Made by a program: the position numbers and the translations under genes | In this document: piece after piece, positions 50,003 through 62,149 of the stretch | How the letters are laid out: every line of letters begins with the position of its first letter | How positions within the stretch are numbered: position 1 is the stretch's first letter | NCBI RefSeq assembly: GCF_028554725.1 | Contig: NC_071671.1 | Location: 8,800,001-8,864,000 of the forward strand | Direction of reading: 5' to 3' | DNA from: Zeugodacus cucurbitae | Lineage: Eukaryota; Arthropoda; Insecta; Diptera; Tephritidae | Length of the DNA stretch: 64,000 nt | Notes under the pieces: model-generated | Database searches by the model: none | The model's input: only the letters and a program-made list of their open reading frames with translations | What the model was told of the DNA's origin: nothing

Positions 50003-52393
50003 ATGAGAACGGCCGAGAGCTCCGCATTTGTAATATTACAAGTCCTCAGCGCTTGGACTTGTCATGGCCTCATGAACGAACACCAGGAGACGGCCAATGG
50101 TCTGATATTTATACGTCCACAAGTCGAGATGGGCACGGAACCATGGCTCTGGGGTGTACAGTGCCTTGAGGCGTTCATGAAGATTACGTTCACAAATCGC
50201 GCTCATCTAACACGTTCCTATAACATGCTCATAACGAACAGCTACAACATCACTTCACCATCATTGGAGATACAGGATGGTTTCACGAAGCTCATAAATG
50301 AGGCCATTAGCGTAAGTAACGAACGCGGACGTCGTTTCTTCCAGTTGCGCACAGTGTTCGACAACAAGAAATACGTGAAACTGAAGTTGGGCGACAGTGC
50401 TGTCATCTATACCGATTACTACATCATTATTGTGGACAGTGTGGACTTACTGCGGCAACTCATGCGGGATTTCATAATTAGAATGATTTCATGGAATCCA
50501 GGCGCACGTTTCTTATTACTGTTCAATAGTCCTATACGACGCGACAGCGAACACCAGGTTGCAATGGAGCTGTTCACACTCTTACAGAAACAGTACTATG
50601 TGCATCAAATAGCGCTGCTATATGCTACCGGAGATGCCGACTACTCTTTTTTGGTGATGGACTATTACAACAATGCAAACTGTCGCACAATTCGAGTGTC
50701 CAAATTAGGCGAGTGCAAGAATGGCCAACCACAGCCGACAGCGGCCGAGGTGAAGCGGAAGTTGCGAAAGTTCGAGAGAGAAATAGATATAAAGAACTGT
50801 ACGTTTCAAATGTGTGCGGCCATCGCAGCGCCTTTTGTAGAAAAGAACTGTCACACCGGAATAGAGTTGCGTATTGTAACCTTCATGCGAAATCGTCTTA
50901 AGTTCAAAGTAAGTTTTGTTAATTACCAAAAAATATATTACGCGTCCGAAACTATTGAAAATATGGCTTATACATTTGTAGATCAGGCAAACTTGTAAGA
51001 AGGATAGCAGAGGAGTACGCGATGAAAACGGGACATGGACTGGACTGCTTGGCAAGTTGTTCGATCGCAACTGTGATTTCGTACTTGGCGGTTTCTATCC
51101 CGACAATGAAGTTAACGAAGACTTTTGGGCTTCCACTTGTTACCTTTCTGACACTTACACTTGGTTTGTAAAACTGGCTGAACCAAGACCAGCCTGGATT
51201 GCGCTCTATCGGATTTTCCAGGACGAAACATGGATGTGCTTCTTGGCAGTACTCTTATTTACATGGATAATTTGGTATTTCTTCGTTAACATGCTGCCAG
51301 AACCAGCAGATCACAAAGACTTTTCGTTAGCTGGACTTAACGCCATGGCTGTCTCCATTTGTGTGTCTATTGAGGAACGACCTGAGTGTTATGCTTCGCG
51401 TATTTTCTTTCTTGCAGTGACTTTTTATGGCATAAATGTTGTAGCTATCTACACATCCCAACTCATATCCGTATTCACCGACCCTGGCTACCTACACCAA
51501 ATAGACAATCTCAGAGAAGTAATTGAGGCCGATATACCGTTTGGCGGCCCCGATGAGAATCAGGACTGGTTCGAAAATGATGAAGATATGTGGATCTTCG
51601 AAAAATACAATGATACGGACTTATTCATACCGAATTCAGTAAATCTGCGTGCAGTAAGAAATGGCAAACGTGTGCTATTAGCGAGCCGCATGTATGTGCT
51701 GCAAGACAGACTGGCTGATCAAATTTACGCATTTCCAAAGAACGTTTTCTCAACACCATTACAAATAATCACAAAGGCGGGGTTTCCGTTGATACCTGAA
51801 TTTAATTGGCTGATAGGCGCTATGCGAGATCACGGCATTTTCCAGAAGATTGAAAAAGATTTTCACTACAACAACACTTATCTGAACCGTATAGCGCGCA
51901 TGAGACCAGACTTTAAAAGTAAATTCTAGAAAATGTTCAGATATGTTGGCAATTAATTTCTTTACTTGTAGAATCCACAATTGTTCTCACCACGGATCAT
52001 CTAAAAGGACCCTTCTCCGTATTAATTATTGGTATTATCGGTGGAATAATTTTATTTATATGTGAACTGCTTTATTACCTTGCTATCAGGCATTGCATAC
52101 ACAAATTTGTCAAAGGCAGTAGAAGTAAAAATACTGTTGCATTGAGTTCTAATAAAAAACCGAAAGTAAAACGGGCGAATCGCATGCGGCAATCTACGAA
52201 GCACAAAACTAGATTTGCTTGGTGGCCGCTGAAGAAACTAACGCTTAATAAAAAGGGAAAGAAAAATAGCATAAAACAGAAGAAAAAGATCAAGATCAAA
52301 TTCAGTCAGCAAACGTATGAAGTGCATGCTGTAAGGGATACACGATTTACTCCAATCAAACGAAGATTTGTCGATTTGCATGCCTTTTCCTAA
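50003..52393 (+). CDS. Ionotropic receptor (IR), insect chemosensory iGluR-like
   Basis: Ligand-gated cation channel subunit of the insect IR family, expected in the dendritic membrane of chemosensory neurons. Exons 50003-50908, 50982-51918 and 51972-52393 join in frame to 754 aa. Introns are short (73 and 53 bp) with GTAAGT and GTAAAT donors. The chosen ATG gives a signal peptide (AFVILQVLSA core); upstream in-frame codons are non-ATG. Residues 1-300 are the divergent N-terminal domain. S1 begins near 303 with NGTWTGLLGKLFDRNCDFVL, then M1 about 385-406, a pore loop about 415-432 (FSLAGLNAMAVSICVS), M2 about 442-467 (INVVAIYTSQLISVFTDP), S2 about 468-628 and M3 about 630-651. The pore lacks the SYTANLAAF of true glutamate receptors, as is usual for IRs. 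The 103-residue tail is strongly basic. The class is clear; the orthologue is not, although the pore and S2 recall the antennal Ir41a/Ir76a/Ir92a group (inference). AATAAA is at 52443-52448, about 50 bases past the stop. Confidence 0.92.
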
Positions 52394-52442
52394 ATTTTAT
52401 TTCATTCAGCAGTGTTTATATTGATCCCTGTATAGTATATTA

Positions 52443-52448
52443 AATAAA
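52443..52448 (+). terminator. Polyadenylation signal of the IR gene
   Basis: Canonical AATAAA about 50 bases after the IR stop codon, on the coding strand. It implies a very short 3' UTR, as is common for insect chemoreceptor genes. Confidence 0.6.
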
Positions 52449-53300
52449 TATCACTAAATTTTGAGTATGCGGCTCAGTCCGTAGAAACTAATGGATTTGA
52501 TTAAAAAACTTAAATTTTTTCCACAATGAAAACACAAGTGAAATTGTGTTTACAGACATCCCAGTCCCTACATGTGTCACCTCCATGAGTTCATCGGTAC
52601 AACATGTTTACATTTTTCAAATTGTTGTCAACCAGAGGTACGTGAGGTCTCTACAAATAACAACACTTATCAAATAATCCATCGGCAAGTACAAACTTTA
52701 AAATAACCTCAGCAGTGTCAATGCGTAAAATTTATCTCTAACTGCAGCAGCATATCGCTTTCTCTCCTATCTGCTCACACTAGCACTAGCGAATCGAGTG
52801 CCAAATATTTTTGTCTCCACGTTATGAAGAAAAGATTCGTGTATCCTCGAATATGTATGTATGTATGTAGCTGGTGTAATATTTGGCAAATTGGCAAAAT
52901 GTTTTTACTATCGGTGCTATTGAAATGTAAAAAAAGGTCCTAATATCCAAGTCACTGCAATAAAAGCAATGCGACCAGTGACAAAAGCAGCGCCAAGAGT
53001 TTAATTCGAAGCAGGAAAAACGTTTACTCAGTACAACACTTTCTGTAAAAAATACAAAATTTTTCAGTTATAACTGTACATGACCCAATGTTGAAAAGTA
53101 CTGAAATATTCTAGGCAATTATCTGTTACAATTACAACTTTATCTCTCGTAATACATTTCTTTTAATAATAGTTAACGTTTTTGTGAACCAATTTTGTCC
53201 CGAATTTGATATTTTCGGCATTTTATTTTGATAATATTTACTGTGGAGTTCTTATTTATCTGGATAGTCGATAAATGAATAAATGAAATCCAAACGGTTG
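52449..53300. other. Spacer after the IR gene
   Basis: AT-rich with no gene recognised. A TATG microsatellite is near 52852-52868. Confidence 0.35.
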
Positions 53301-53319
53301 TAATTGCCACTTTTCACAA

Positions 53320-54190
53320 GCTTCTTTTGAGTTCAACTTTACACCACCAAGGGCGTTCGCCATGGACAGGAATAGGTGGTAATCACTTGCCGCAATGTCC
53401 GGACTATAAGGTGGATGCGATAAAACCTCCCATCCGAGCTCCCGTGGCTTCTGATGTGTGGTCTGGCGTGGTCCTCGTGGAACACTACACCCTTCCTGTT
53501 GGCCAATTCTGGACGCTTCTGGTCGAAGTCCAGTTGTTCGCAGTAAATGATAGAATTAAGCGTCTGGTCGTATGGGAGCAGCTCATAATGGATGATTCCC
53601 TTCCAATCCCACCAAAACCTTCCTGGCCGTCAATCCCGGCATGGCCACTGTTTGGGACGATTCACAGGCCTTCGACCATGACTTTTTTCGTGCCATATTA
53701 TCGTATGTGATCCATTTTTCGTTCCCAGTCACCATCCGCTTCAAAAATGACTCGAGTTCGTTCCGTTTCAGCAGCATATCGTAGGCGTTGACTCGGACCA
53801 GAAGGTTTTTTGGAGTCAAATTAAGCGGCAGCCAAACATCAAGTTTTTTGTGTATACAGCCTTCTACAAATGGTTTAAAATGGTTTGTCACGAGATGCCA
53901 CATGCCGGTCTAACTCGATGTTTTCCATGATTTGATCGGTATTCGTCGTCACAGGTCTTCCGCCGGCTGGTTTAGCCATGGTGTCGTTTTCACCCGCTCT
54001 GAATCGTCGAAACCATTTATCCGCAGTTCGAAGTGATAGAGTACCATCCCCCAAAACACCATTCATCTCACGGTACGTTTCTCTAGCGGATTTGCCTATA
54101 ACGAAGGAAGACTTCGTCGTTAATGAACTCCATGTTTACACGTCTATAACTGTTGAACACAATATCCAAACTAATCATGCATAGCGTTGT
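53320..54190 (-). pseudogene. mariner transposase, broken
   Basis: Minus strand, in order: LRTADKWFRRFRAGE (HTH), KLDVWLPLNLTPKNLL, RMVTGNEKWITYDN, then after a frameshift HYELLPYDQTLNS, ELANRKGVVFHEDHARPH, and HPPYSPD...ASDYHLF. The first catalytic Asp of VTGDEKW is Asn here, so the triad reads N-D-D. Together with frameshifts this is a dead copy. The terminal repeats were not located. Confidence 0.82.
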
Positions 54191-54199
54191 TTTGTAGGT

Positions 54200-54910
54200 T
54201 ATGTCAAGACCTTTCAAAGATATATAGTATTGCCAGATTTATTTATATTTATTATTTATTTATTTTAACGAAACAACTAATCTGTCTCTCCCATACTTAA
54301 ATACATACATACATACATACATATACATATTCATAAATATGCAAACAACAAAACGAAAACATTTGGTAAACAAATCGTAAAACTAAATTTGACGACTTCA
54401 TTAGTAGTAACGCTGATCGATCAATCGGGAGAGAGCTGCGATACGCAATGACATGCTCATTCATGGCACTCGGTCAGTCCAGTGGAATAGTAAGTTGATC
54501 ATGTGCTTGATGTACTAAAGTGCGGACAAAAGCTGGAGGCAACAAAAAATAAGCTGCAAATCGCTGTTCGTACACTTTTATGTTTGTTGTTATTGATCGC
54601 TTGCTATTTAATGGCAGAAAATCGTGTTATTTTGCGCGGGAAGTTTTTCAATGGTCTTGAACGTGTTGTACAGCTGTATGTGGTAGGTATATAGTTTGTC
54701 TTGATGTGCATATGTTTAGACGATCGACAAATTCAGGCGTCTGTTGTTTCTTATAGTATGCTGTTGAGGCAGCTCATGTGCCCCACTAACTAGTTTCTTT
54801 ACTAACAACAGTGCAACACAAATGTTGGCAAACAGCTACTTGTGTATTACGATTAGCTAAAATTTACTAGAATATTTGACAGTTTATTTCATTTAAAACT
54901 TAAACTGTCG
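54200..54910. other. Spacer
   Basis: ATACATAC microsatellite near 54300-54322. The 63-codon plus frame at 54503 contains TLLCLLLLIACYLMAENRV, a hydrophobic run, without further support. Confidence 0.3.
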
Positions 54911-54913
54911 TTA

Positions 54914-55435
54914 GATTAGGTTAAGGGGTAGATCTCCGCAAATGCAGAGAATCTCACTGATACAGATTCGACTGTCCGTTGTGACACCCGGAAAAACTCC
55001 TAACGGATCACTAAGACCCTTATGTTGCGACGAAGCTCTTGGGCTCAATAATAAAGTTCTAAAGTCGGCTAATGTCTATTCCAGTCACTTTGCTGGGTTC
55101 GCAGAAAATATGCCTACCCATGTGCTTTAACCGAAGTCTGGCGAATGCTGGACATTGAAGGAGGAAGTGCTTGGACGATTCCTCTTCGCCTTCCTCCAAA
55201 CCTCACCGCGTGTGTGCCTATTGGGCAATGACCAGTAAGCACTCCAATGATCGCGGAGAGATGAGCCTTACTTAGCGAAAGTAGGTGCAAAACCCGTTTT
55301 CGATCCACTGTGGGCCAAAAGGACCTCGCTACTGCACAGGTGCCGGTTGTTCTCCAGCGCTTGGCGAGCTCACTCAAAGCGATTCCGCCGGTGACCGTCG
55401 TAAGACGTAGACTGTCGTAATCGTACCTCTTTTCT
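54914..55435 (-). mobile_element. Non-LTR retrotransposon 3' end, family 2 (best copy)
   Basis: Minus frame 55377-55114: SELAKRWRTTGTCAVARSFW, RKRVLHLLSLSKAHLSAIIG, VLTGHCPIGTHAVRFGG, the RNase H region of R1/LOA/I-type LINEs. After it, in a shifted frame, come the Cys/His and C-terminal parts. The tail reads AGATCTACCCCTTAACCTAATC-like on the minus strand. Confidence 0.78.
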
Positions 55436-55689
55436 TCTTGATAAACACTAGAATGGATAAAAAATTGTCAATCGGCTGAGGTTTAAGCCTTAAAGGATGA
55501 ATTTTCGCTTCCAGCCATAACCAAACGATATTCAATATATATTCTATGTGGGTCTAAATAACATCAATTCAATCTAAATTATCATTAAATTACGCTTCGA
55601 ATAAATTAAATTTGAGATAGGAATGTCACACATAGCGTAAGAACAACTGAGTACAAGAAAGCTTTACAGAATTTTTCCGAGAGTCTTTT

Positions 55690-56330
55690 AATTCAATCAT
55701 AACTTAATAAAGAAAATCAAATACTTCTTGTATAAACTTTCAAGCCTATAGGATTTTCAGAATACACCACTTTAATGGTTTTAATTAACTCAATTCTACC
55801 TCCAGATTGTTATCCAGTCTCATAAACCTTACCTAGTTGTTCCGTAAATTTTCAATAATATTGAGGTTTGGTGACTACTTTTTGGAACTAAATCCTAGGC
55901 TGGACTCTTGCAAATTTTTGGAATATAAGTATTTAAAAATGTTCCTTATTTAATCCAATACGATTCCAAAAGTGATTATAAGTTGTTTTCCGTCATTTTC
56001 CTAGTCTAGGATTTCCAAATTGAATTGTTCATAAAACGATATTGCTTCCAAAACCATAACACTACCTTTGCGGCTATGATGTCGACCCAAGAACTTTATT
56101 TCCTTTCTTAAATCGTGAAAAAAGTAATTATATTCATCTGGATCGACCAGATAAAATTTCTTTTCGTCACCGGATAAAACTTTTTTCCATTCACAGAGCT
56201 CGGTATTTGTGACTGCATGGCTTGGTACCTCGCCAAATCGGAGCGAAATTTATTAAAAAGTGTTTTTTGAAAATTTTGTCGGTTTTAAAAATGCAGTTTT
56301 GGGAATAACATTTTATCTATTAAATTGGCT
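55690..56330 (-). pseudogene. Tc3-like transposase, broken
   Basis: Minus strand from about 56200: KVLSGDEKKFYLVDPDEYN, YFFHDLRKEIKFLGRHHSRK, GSVMVLEAISFYEQF, then KMTENNL further on. The order and motifs match Tc3 transposases (SDEKKFNLDGPDG, HDLRKE, RHSRGGSVMVWGA). Stops break every frame, so no long open frame exists. Confidence 0.75.
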
Positions 56331-56458
56331 GATCCAAGCCCCTCGACACAGCAGCGGCTAAGCTGGGAAAATTTTTTTTATTATAATAGGCTCGCATTTT
56401 GCTGAATCTTTAGGGTATTTGATCCATCAGGAGATTATTGGTATCACAAGGGACAGCG

Positions 56459-56520
56459 CTCAAAATTGTCTAAGTGAGATCTTCTGTATTTGCAGAGATC
56501 TGCCTACAAACCTAACTTAA
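56459..56520 (+). mobile_element. LINE family 2, 3' tail only
   Basis: AGTGAGATCTTCTGTATTTG, CAGAGATCTGCCTACAAACC, TAACTTAACC matches the tail of the copies at 19021 and 54914, in opposite orientation. Confidence 0.6.
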
Positions 56521-57196
56521 CCTCCTTTATTTTGGAACCTACCAATATTTTTGTGTTAAATATATTCTTGAAACTAAAATACCAATATAAGTATGTAACG
56601 GTACTTTAGTAAACTACTGTTAGCAACATTACATATGTATTTAATATAGAATATACATACATTCATACATAAAACAAAAATTGCAACAGCGAGTAGTGTT
56701 GTTGCCATTTGGAATAATGTTGTTCTGTTGTTGTGTAATTTGAGCCGATACAAATTGTTACACGCGGCAGAATTCTATTTGCATAAAAATCACTACCAGA
56801 TTTAAGTTTCATATTTAACGCTTCAATACAAAGCATAAGCAGCGTGCACACACATATGTACATCTATGTGTACTTTATGTATATGTATATACATATGTAT
56901 GTATGTACTTATATGTTGTTACGCTGGCACAGATTTTTTCTTTGACTAATTAAACGTCTGCGTTTCTTTTGTGCAATATTTATTTATATAATTCCAGGAA
57001 TCGATTCATCTCTAATGGTGCTTGCTCCGCGGCACTGCTGCTGTGAGGCAACAACTACATTCGAGTCTCGAGCCGCAAGGAACTGTGCTGTTGCTGTGCA
57101 AAACTGTTTAAACAGGAATACTTCCACTGAGCCAAGCACACAGCACCAATGTCCGCGGCAATTGACTACTTGCGCGCTTTTCCACAGTCACAATAG

Positions 57197-57245
<49 letters not shown>

Positions 57246-58080
57246 TACAAACTGATGATTGCATTTAACAAAGTGCGAACACACCAAACGCGGAAATCGC
57301 CGTTGCACACACCCAATGTATTTACACACACACACATGTATATGTACATGTGAGGCACATGTTTCGCCACCTCACACGCACCGCCCGCCGTCCGCCTTGT
57401 GCGCCAATAGCGCATTAGCAAAATGGCAAAACATCAAAAGCGGCTGCATTCCGTTTAAATGCGTCGCATTGTATTTTATTTTTGTATCATTAGTTGTGAA
57501 ATTTATTTTAATACTCTGAAATGTGTGCAGCACCTTATGGGCCAGATAATGTGAGCTTTTTTCTCATCTTCAGCTTTCTTTGGGCGTTGCTTTTATTGTT
57601 GCAGCCATTTCGGTTGCAATTACGTGGCAATACTAAAATTACGCATCACAGACAGATGGGCGTCGGTGAGCTGCCAGCGCCAACAACCCAACATGCCTCT
57701 GCCCCACCCCCGGCAATGTGTGAGCGCATTTACCCATGAGCTACATATGCGCATATTACACACACACACAAGCGTATTGGTTAATATGTTCATTTCTGTT
57801 ATGCTTGCTCAGCTCCATTGTTGTTCTTGCAGTTGGCGCTCCTATTTCGGCCACTCATTAAACCGGCATTTTTATTTGGCGCAATTTTATTATTGGCATC
57901 AATTTTATTTCGCATTTTTTGAAATGTAAAGTGCAAAATATTACGAGCATATTCGCATTTGTTGATTGTTGTGATTTCATTCACTACGCATTCGATGTCG
58001 CGACATGTCTCCCGCAGCCGGCTATTGGCTGCAGCACAGTGGTAAAGGAACAATCAAATATGCAGTAATTTATTAGTAAA
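56521..58080. other. Spacer with microsatellites and a GC-richer island
   Basis: The CA run at 57198-57242 is the longest in the window; TATG words lie near 56880-56910. 57000-58050 is non-repetitive and GC-richer, perhaps regulatory. Open frames here are simple-sequence artefacts. Confidence 0.4.
57198..57242. repeat. (CA)n microsatellite
   Basis: More than 20 uninterrupted CA units. Confidence 0.95.
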
Positions 58081-58081
58081 C

Positions 58082-59507
58082 ACGAAAAAACGTTAACTTC
58101 GGCTGTACCGAAGCTCATATACCCTTCACAGGTGCATTTCTTTTAGTAACTATGTGTTTAAGCAAATCTAAAGACGTAAGAAAAAGTAAGTAAAACAAGT
58201 AAGGAAGGACTAAGTTCGGGTGTAACCGAACATTTTATACTCTCGCAATTTATTTATTTAACTTTATTTATATTATATAATACACAATTTGACCAACATA
58301 TTCGTCATATATATTGTATAAAGTCCATTGAAAGTTGGAAACCCTAATATTAGGTTAGAAGCACCGAGGTCCTCATGTTCGATATATGGGGCACTGAAAA
58401 CCTATGGTCCGATTTTGGCAATTTTTAGAATGGGGCTGCCACACAATAAACGTAGTATTTGTGCAAAGTGCTGCACCGATATCTTCACTAGTGTTTACTT
58501 TATATATTGTAAAGTAAACGATTCGGATCGTCTTCAAAGTTCTGGTATATAGGAAGTAGGCGTGGTTGTGAAGCGATTTGGCCTATTTTCACAACATATC
58601 ATTGGGATGTAAGGAAGCTATTACAAACCAAGTTTCATTGAAAGCGGTCGAGTAGTTTCTAAGATATGGTTTTTGACCCATAAGTGGGCGACGCCACGCC
58701 CATTTTCCATTTTGTAAAAAAATCTGAGTGCAGCTTTCATTTACCAATTCTTATGTGAAATTTAGTGTTTCTGACGTTTTTCGTTAGTGAGTTAACCCAC
58801 ATTTAGTAATTTTCAACCTAACTTTTGTATGGAAGGTGAGCGTGATTATTATCCGATTTCTGTCATTTTTGGACTGTATTAGGAAGTGGCTAAAGAAAAC
58901 GACTGCAGAAAGTTTGGTTTATATAGCTCTATTTGTTTGCGAGATATGTACAAAAAACTTAGTAGGGGGCGGGGCCACGCCCACTTCCCCAAAAAAATTA
59001 CATCCAAATATGCCCCTTCATAGTGCGATCCTTCATACCAAATTTTATTTCCATAGCTTTATTTATGGTTTAGTTATGGTACTTTATGTGTTTTCGGTTT
59101 TCGCCATTTTGTGGGCGTGGCAGTGGTCCGATTTTGCTCATTTTCGAAAGCAACCAATGGTGCCAAGAAATAAGTGTGCCAAGTTTCATCAAAATATCTT
59201 AATTTTTACTCAAGTTACAGCTTGCACAGACGGACGGACGGACGGACAGACAGACATTCGGATTTGAACTCCACTCTTCACCCTGATCACTTTGGTATAT
59301 ATAACCCTATAACTAACTCGTTTAGTTTTGGGTGTTACAAACAACCGTTATGTGAACAAAACTATAATACTCTCTTGTTGCGAGAGTATAAAAACAAGCC
59401 CTTGATTCCGATCGTTCAGTTTGTATGGCAGCTATATGATATAGTGGTCCGATATCGGCAGTTCCGACAAATGAGCAGCTTCTTGAAGAGAAAATAACAA
59501 ATTTCGA
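58082..59507 (-). mobile_element. HINE-B copy 3, split by a HINE-A insertion
   Basis: 58082-58194 is the hairpin end of HINE-B (CTTCGGCTGTACCGAAGC, then TATACCCTTCACAGG). 59395-59507 is an internal HINE-B block (GTTCAGTTTGTATGGCAGC through GAGCAGCTTCTTGAAGAG). Between them lies a complete HINE-A copy, and a few hundred bases of HINE-B are missing. Confidence 0.6.
58195..59394 (-). mobile_element. HINE-A full-length copy inside HINE-B
   Basis: ACAAGTAAGGAAGGACTAAG and hairpin GTTCGGGTGTAACCGAAC at the left; TTTTATACTCTCGCAATTT; GACGGACGGACGGACAGACAG near 59229; GTTGCGAGAGTATAAAAAC at the right. About ten bases are missing just before the right end (CTCTTGTTGCGAG). The plus frames 58836-59267 and 59174-59497 are repeat artefacts. 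Confidence 0.8.
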
Positions 59508-60503
59508 CGCGTTTGACAAATTTAATCTTTTAGCAATCTTTCTAGTTGCTATGCGACAATTTTAATCGACCAACAGATATTTCATTTCTCAATTATACCC
59601 ATGTCATAACATCAAAAACGTAAAAATAAAAATTACAAATTTTACCAAAGCAGTATGCCCAAATTGTTCCACTGTGCAGTGTCGAATTGACTAGTTCGAT
59701 TCTCTAGAATGTCAATGCACACACATAGACAGGTTGATAGTACGGCGCGCAGGATTTTATTCGCGCATTATTTGTGTACAACAATACATACATACATACA
59801 CAGGCAGCGGCTGCACATTTGTTTAAGGTTGTAAATTCGTTGTTGTCACGAAAATAGATTTGCGCCTGGTTTTCTTGACACGTTTTTAGTTGGGCGCCTG
59901 AATCGATTCTTTTGGTCTGGTGCACAGTAAAGGCGCAAAAATGCTTATTCGTCATGGCAAGTTGGCCAAATGCTTTCGCACCGCAATTAAATATGCACGA
60001 GTATGTACATATGTATGCATGTAATATTTTGATGAGTAGCGTATATTCAATTTGACAATGACTCGCGATTTGTGGGCGGATAAATTTGCAAAAATTAAAT
60101 ATTGCTTCAATTAAATCGCCGAAATTTATCATTCTTGTAATTGATGCTATTTTAAAAATATTTTATGAATTTTGTTCTTGTTTTGTTTTTGAAAAATGCG
60201 AATAGCCGAGTGAATTAGTGGCTGACACATCAGTAGTATATGCCCTGCGCGATCTCCACTACGAGCATTAATAACCAATTGTATGAAATTAGCCAACCTT
60301 GAGCTAAATTATGCATGCTAAATTTACATTTGATTTAGTGACATATTTGCTGATTTATAGCATATATATGGATATGGATGTATATATATATGAAAGAGTG
60401 ACGAAGTTAAATTAGTGCAATTGGTTTTTACAATATGAATCTGTGTAAATATTTCAATTATCAGAGACAATTAAAATGATAATTGACTCATTAAGTTTAT
60501 AGT
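59508..60503. other. Spacer
   Basis: The minus frame 60132-59704 (142 codons) is the longest, but shows no domain, biased composition and no splice context. No gene called. Confidence 0.3.
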
Positions 60504-60821
60504 CTTTTCGCACAGGAGTTAATTGATCAATTAACCGACCTTTGCTCGATTAAAGCGCTGATTTATATCGATTTGCAATACAAAAGAAAAATCTTCTTTT
60601 ACTACATTAAATTTTAATTGAATACAAATTGAGTTGAAAATGGAATGCAACTCTGTGGGTTGTTGTCCATATTGTAAATTTGGCTTATTTATTGATAAAA
60701 TAGCGATCAGCTGATGGAACACACCAACTTCTTGTGAACAGCAAAAACAAAAATGTATAAACTATAATATTTTCTCAATTAGATTTTTTAATGTATTCAA
60801 TTTATTTGGTTGTGCGAAAAG
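60504..60821. mobile_element. MITE with long terminal inverted repeats, copy 3
   Basis: Same family. The left end is CTTTTCGCACAGGAG and the right end GGTTGTGCGAAAAG; the right inverted repeat is more decayed. The interior again shows GATCAGCTGATG and AAAACAAAAATGTATAA. Confidence 0.7.
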
Positions 60822-62149
60822 GCTATTAGTGATTAAACCAATTCAATTAATTTAAAATAATTAATGCAGTAGTCTGCTTTACAGGCTTCAAAAAATCGAT
60901 TTTTTTGTTTTGTTTTAAATCTCTTCCAAAACTCTCCAAGAATATGTCTTTAAAATTCCAGAGGCCAATTCGACATATTTTTGAAGCTAGAGCAGTTTTA
61001 GTGGCCGAGCGTCGAGCAGGTGCGAATGCTCAGGCAGACTTTAAAGCGCGTTTTCTCGAGTTTTTATTTTCACAAGTGTTAGCAAACGGTGCCGGCGATA
61101 GCAAAAAGAATATACATATGTCCGATCGAAAAAAATCAAAGTGATCTAGCTTCAGTATTAAATTATCTTCTATTTTTTTTTTCTTAAAAAGTGATTTTTT
61201 TTCAAACTTCGATAAAATTTGGAATTTTATAACTTCTTCGGTTTTTTTTGGTTCATAAAGAAAAGAAACTTTTAAAAATTACAAAAAAATTTGGTTCGAC
61301 TGTTTCAGATGCATCGCACGACCTCCATAACCGGCACCGATTTACAAATGCAGACTCCAGGCGCTCCAGAAAAATACTTACAACTTAATAATAAAAATTG
61401 TTTTTTAAGCCTTAAACACTACACTATCGTCTTAAAATTCCGTTTAGCTCAGTCATTTCCTTCCCTTTCAAAAAAATTCCTAAAAAACGCTTTTTATCTT
61501 AAAGGCTTTGAAACGGGAAAAAATGTGAACTGAATTAGACAGTATGTATAGTTTCTGAAACCCGTTTTTGAATGACTCGTTTCTAGTTTCGATATTCGTT
61601 GTTGTGTTCAAATAATAATTTTATAAATTCCAATATTAATTTATTTTAATATAGTTAAGGCCGATCTGACATCTTCTATCCCATATATACTTTCCCACTC
61701 TTCTTAAACACACGCACAGATGGTGCAAAATTAATATTATGTATTAATTGTCAATCAATATTGTTCAATTAAGAAATTGTTTAACTATTGACCGCATATA
61801 TATGTATATATATTTAAAGAACTTTATGTTAAAAGGAGTCCGTAAGACAATTGAACATAGGGTTTAAGTAGATTGACGCACTACAGTGCCAAATAATAAA
61901 TAAAATAAAATTACTTACTAAGTTTTATCAAGTTTTAAGAATCACTTTATCTTGGGGATATCTGCCGTTGATGCCTAAAATGATTGATGATCTGTCCTTG
62001 AATAATCCCTGCGACACTATACTACATATAAAGGCTAGCATTATTCTAGTGGAATTTATGTCGTTCAGAAAAATCGCGCGGAAACATGTTTCTCTCGTCA
62101 CCTCGTATTCCATCTCACTATTAGTAGTATGGAAACCTGTAGGAACACC
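60822..62149. other. AT-rich spacer with possible old transposon coding
   Basis: 60944-61144 (+) is open from a good ATG: MSLKFQRPIRHIFEARAVLV, then a basic end. The A/T homopolymers around it suggest an old element. No family recognised. Confidence 0.3.

Noticed and set aside
57015..57421. Open frames rich in His/Thr or Cys/Val
   Set aside because: Translations of the CA microsatellite.
58836..59497. Open frames with RRTDGRTDRHSD repeats in HINE-A copies (also 6829-7163, 10049-10360, 29869-30135, 37734-38271)
   Set aside because: They are produced by the GTCY microsatellite and conserved blocks of a non-coding repeat; the same peptide fragments recur in every copy and in shifted frames.
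59704..60132. 142-codon minus-strand open frame
   Set aside because: No domain, no splice context, odd composition; likely chance in AT-rich DNA.
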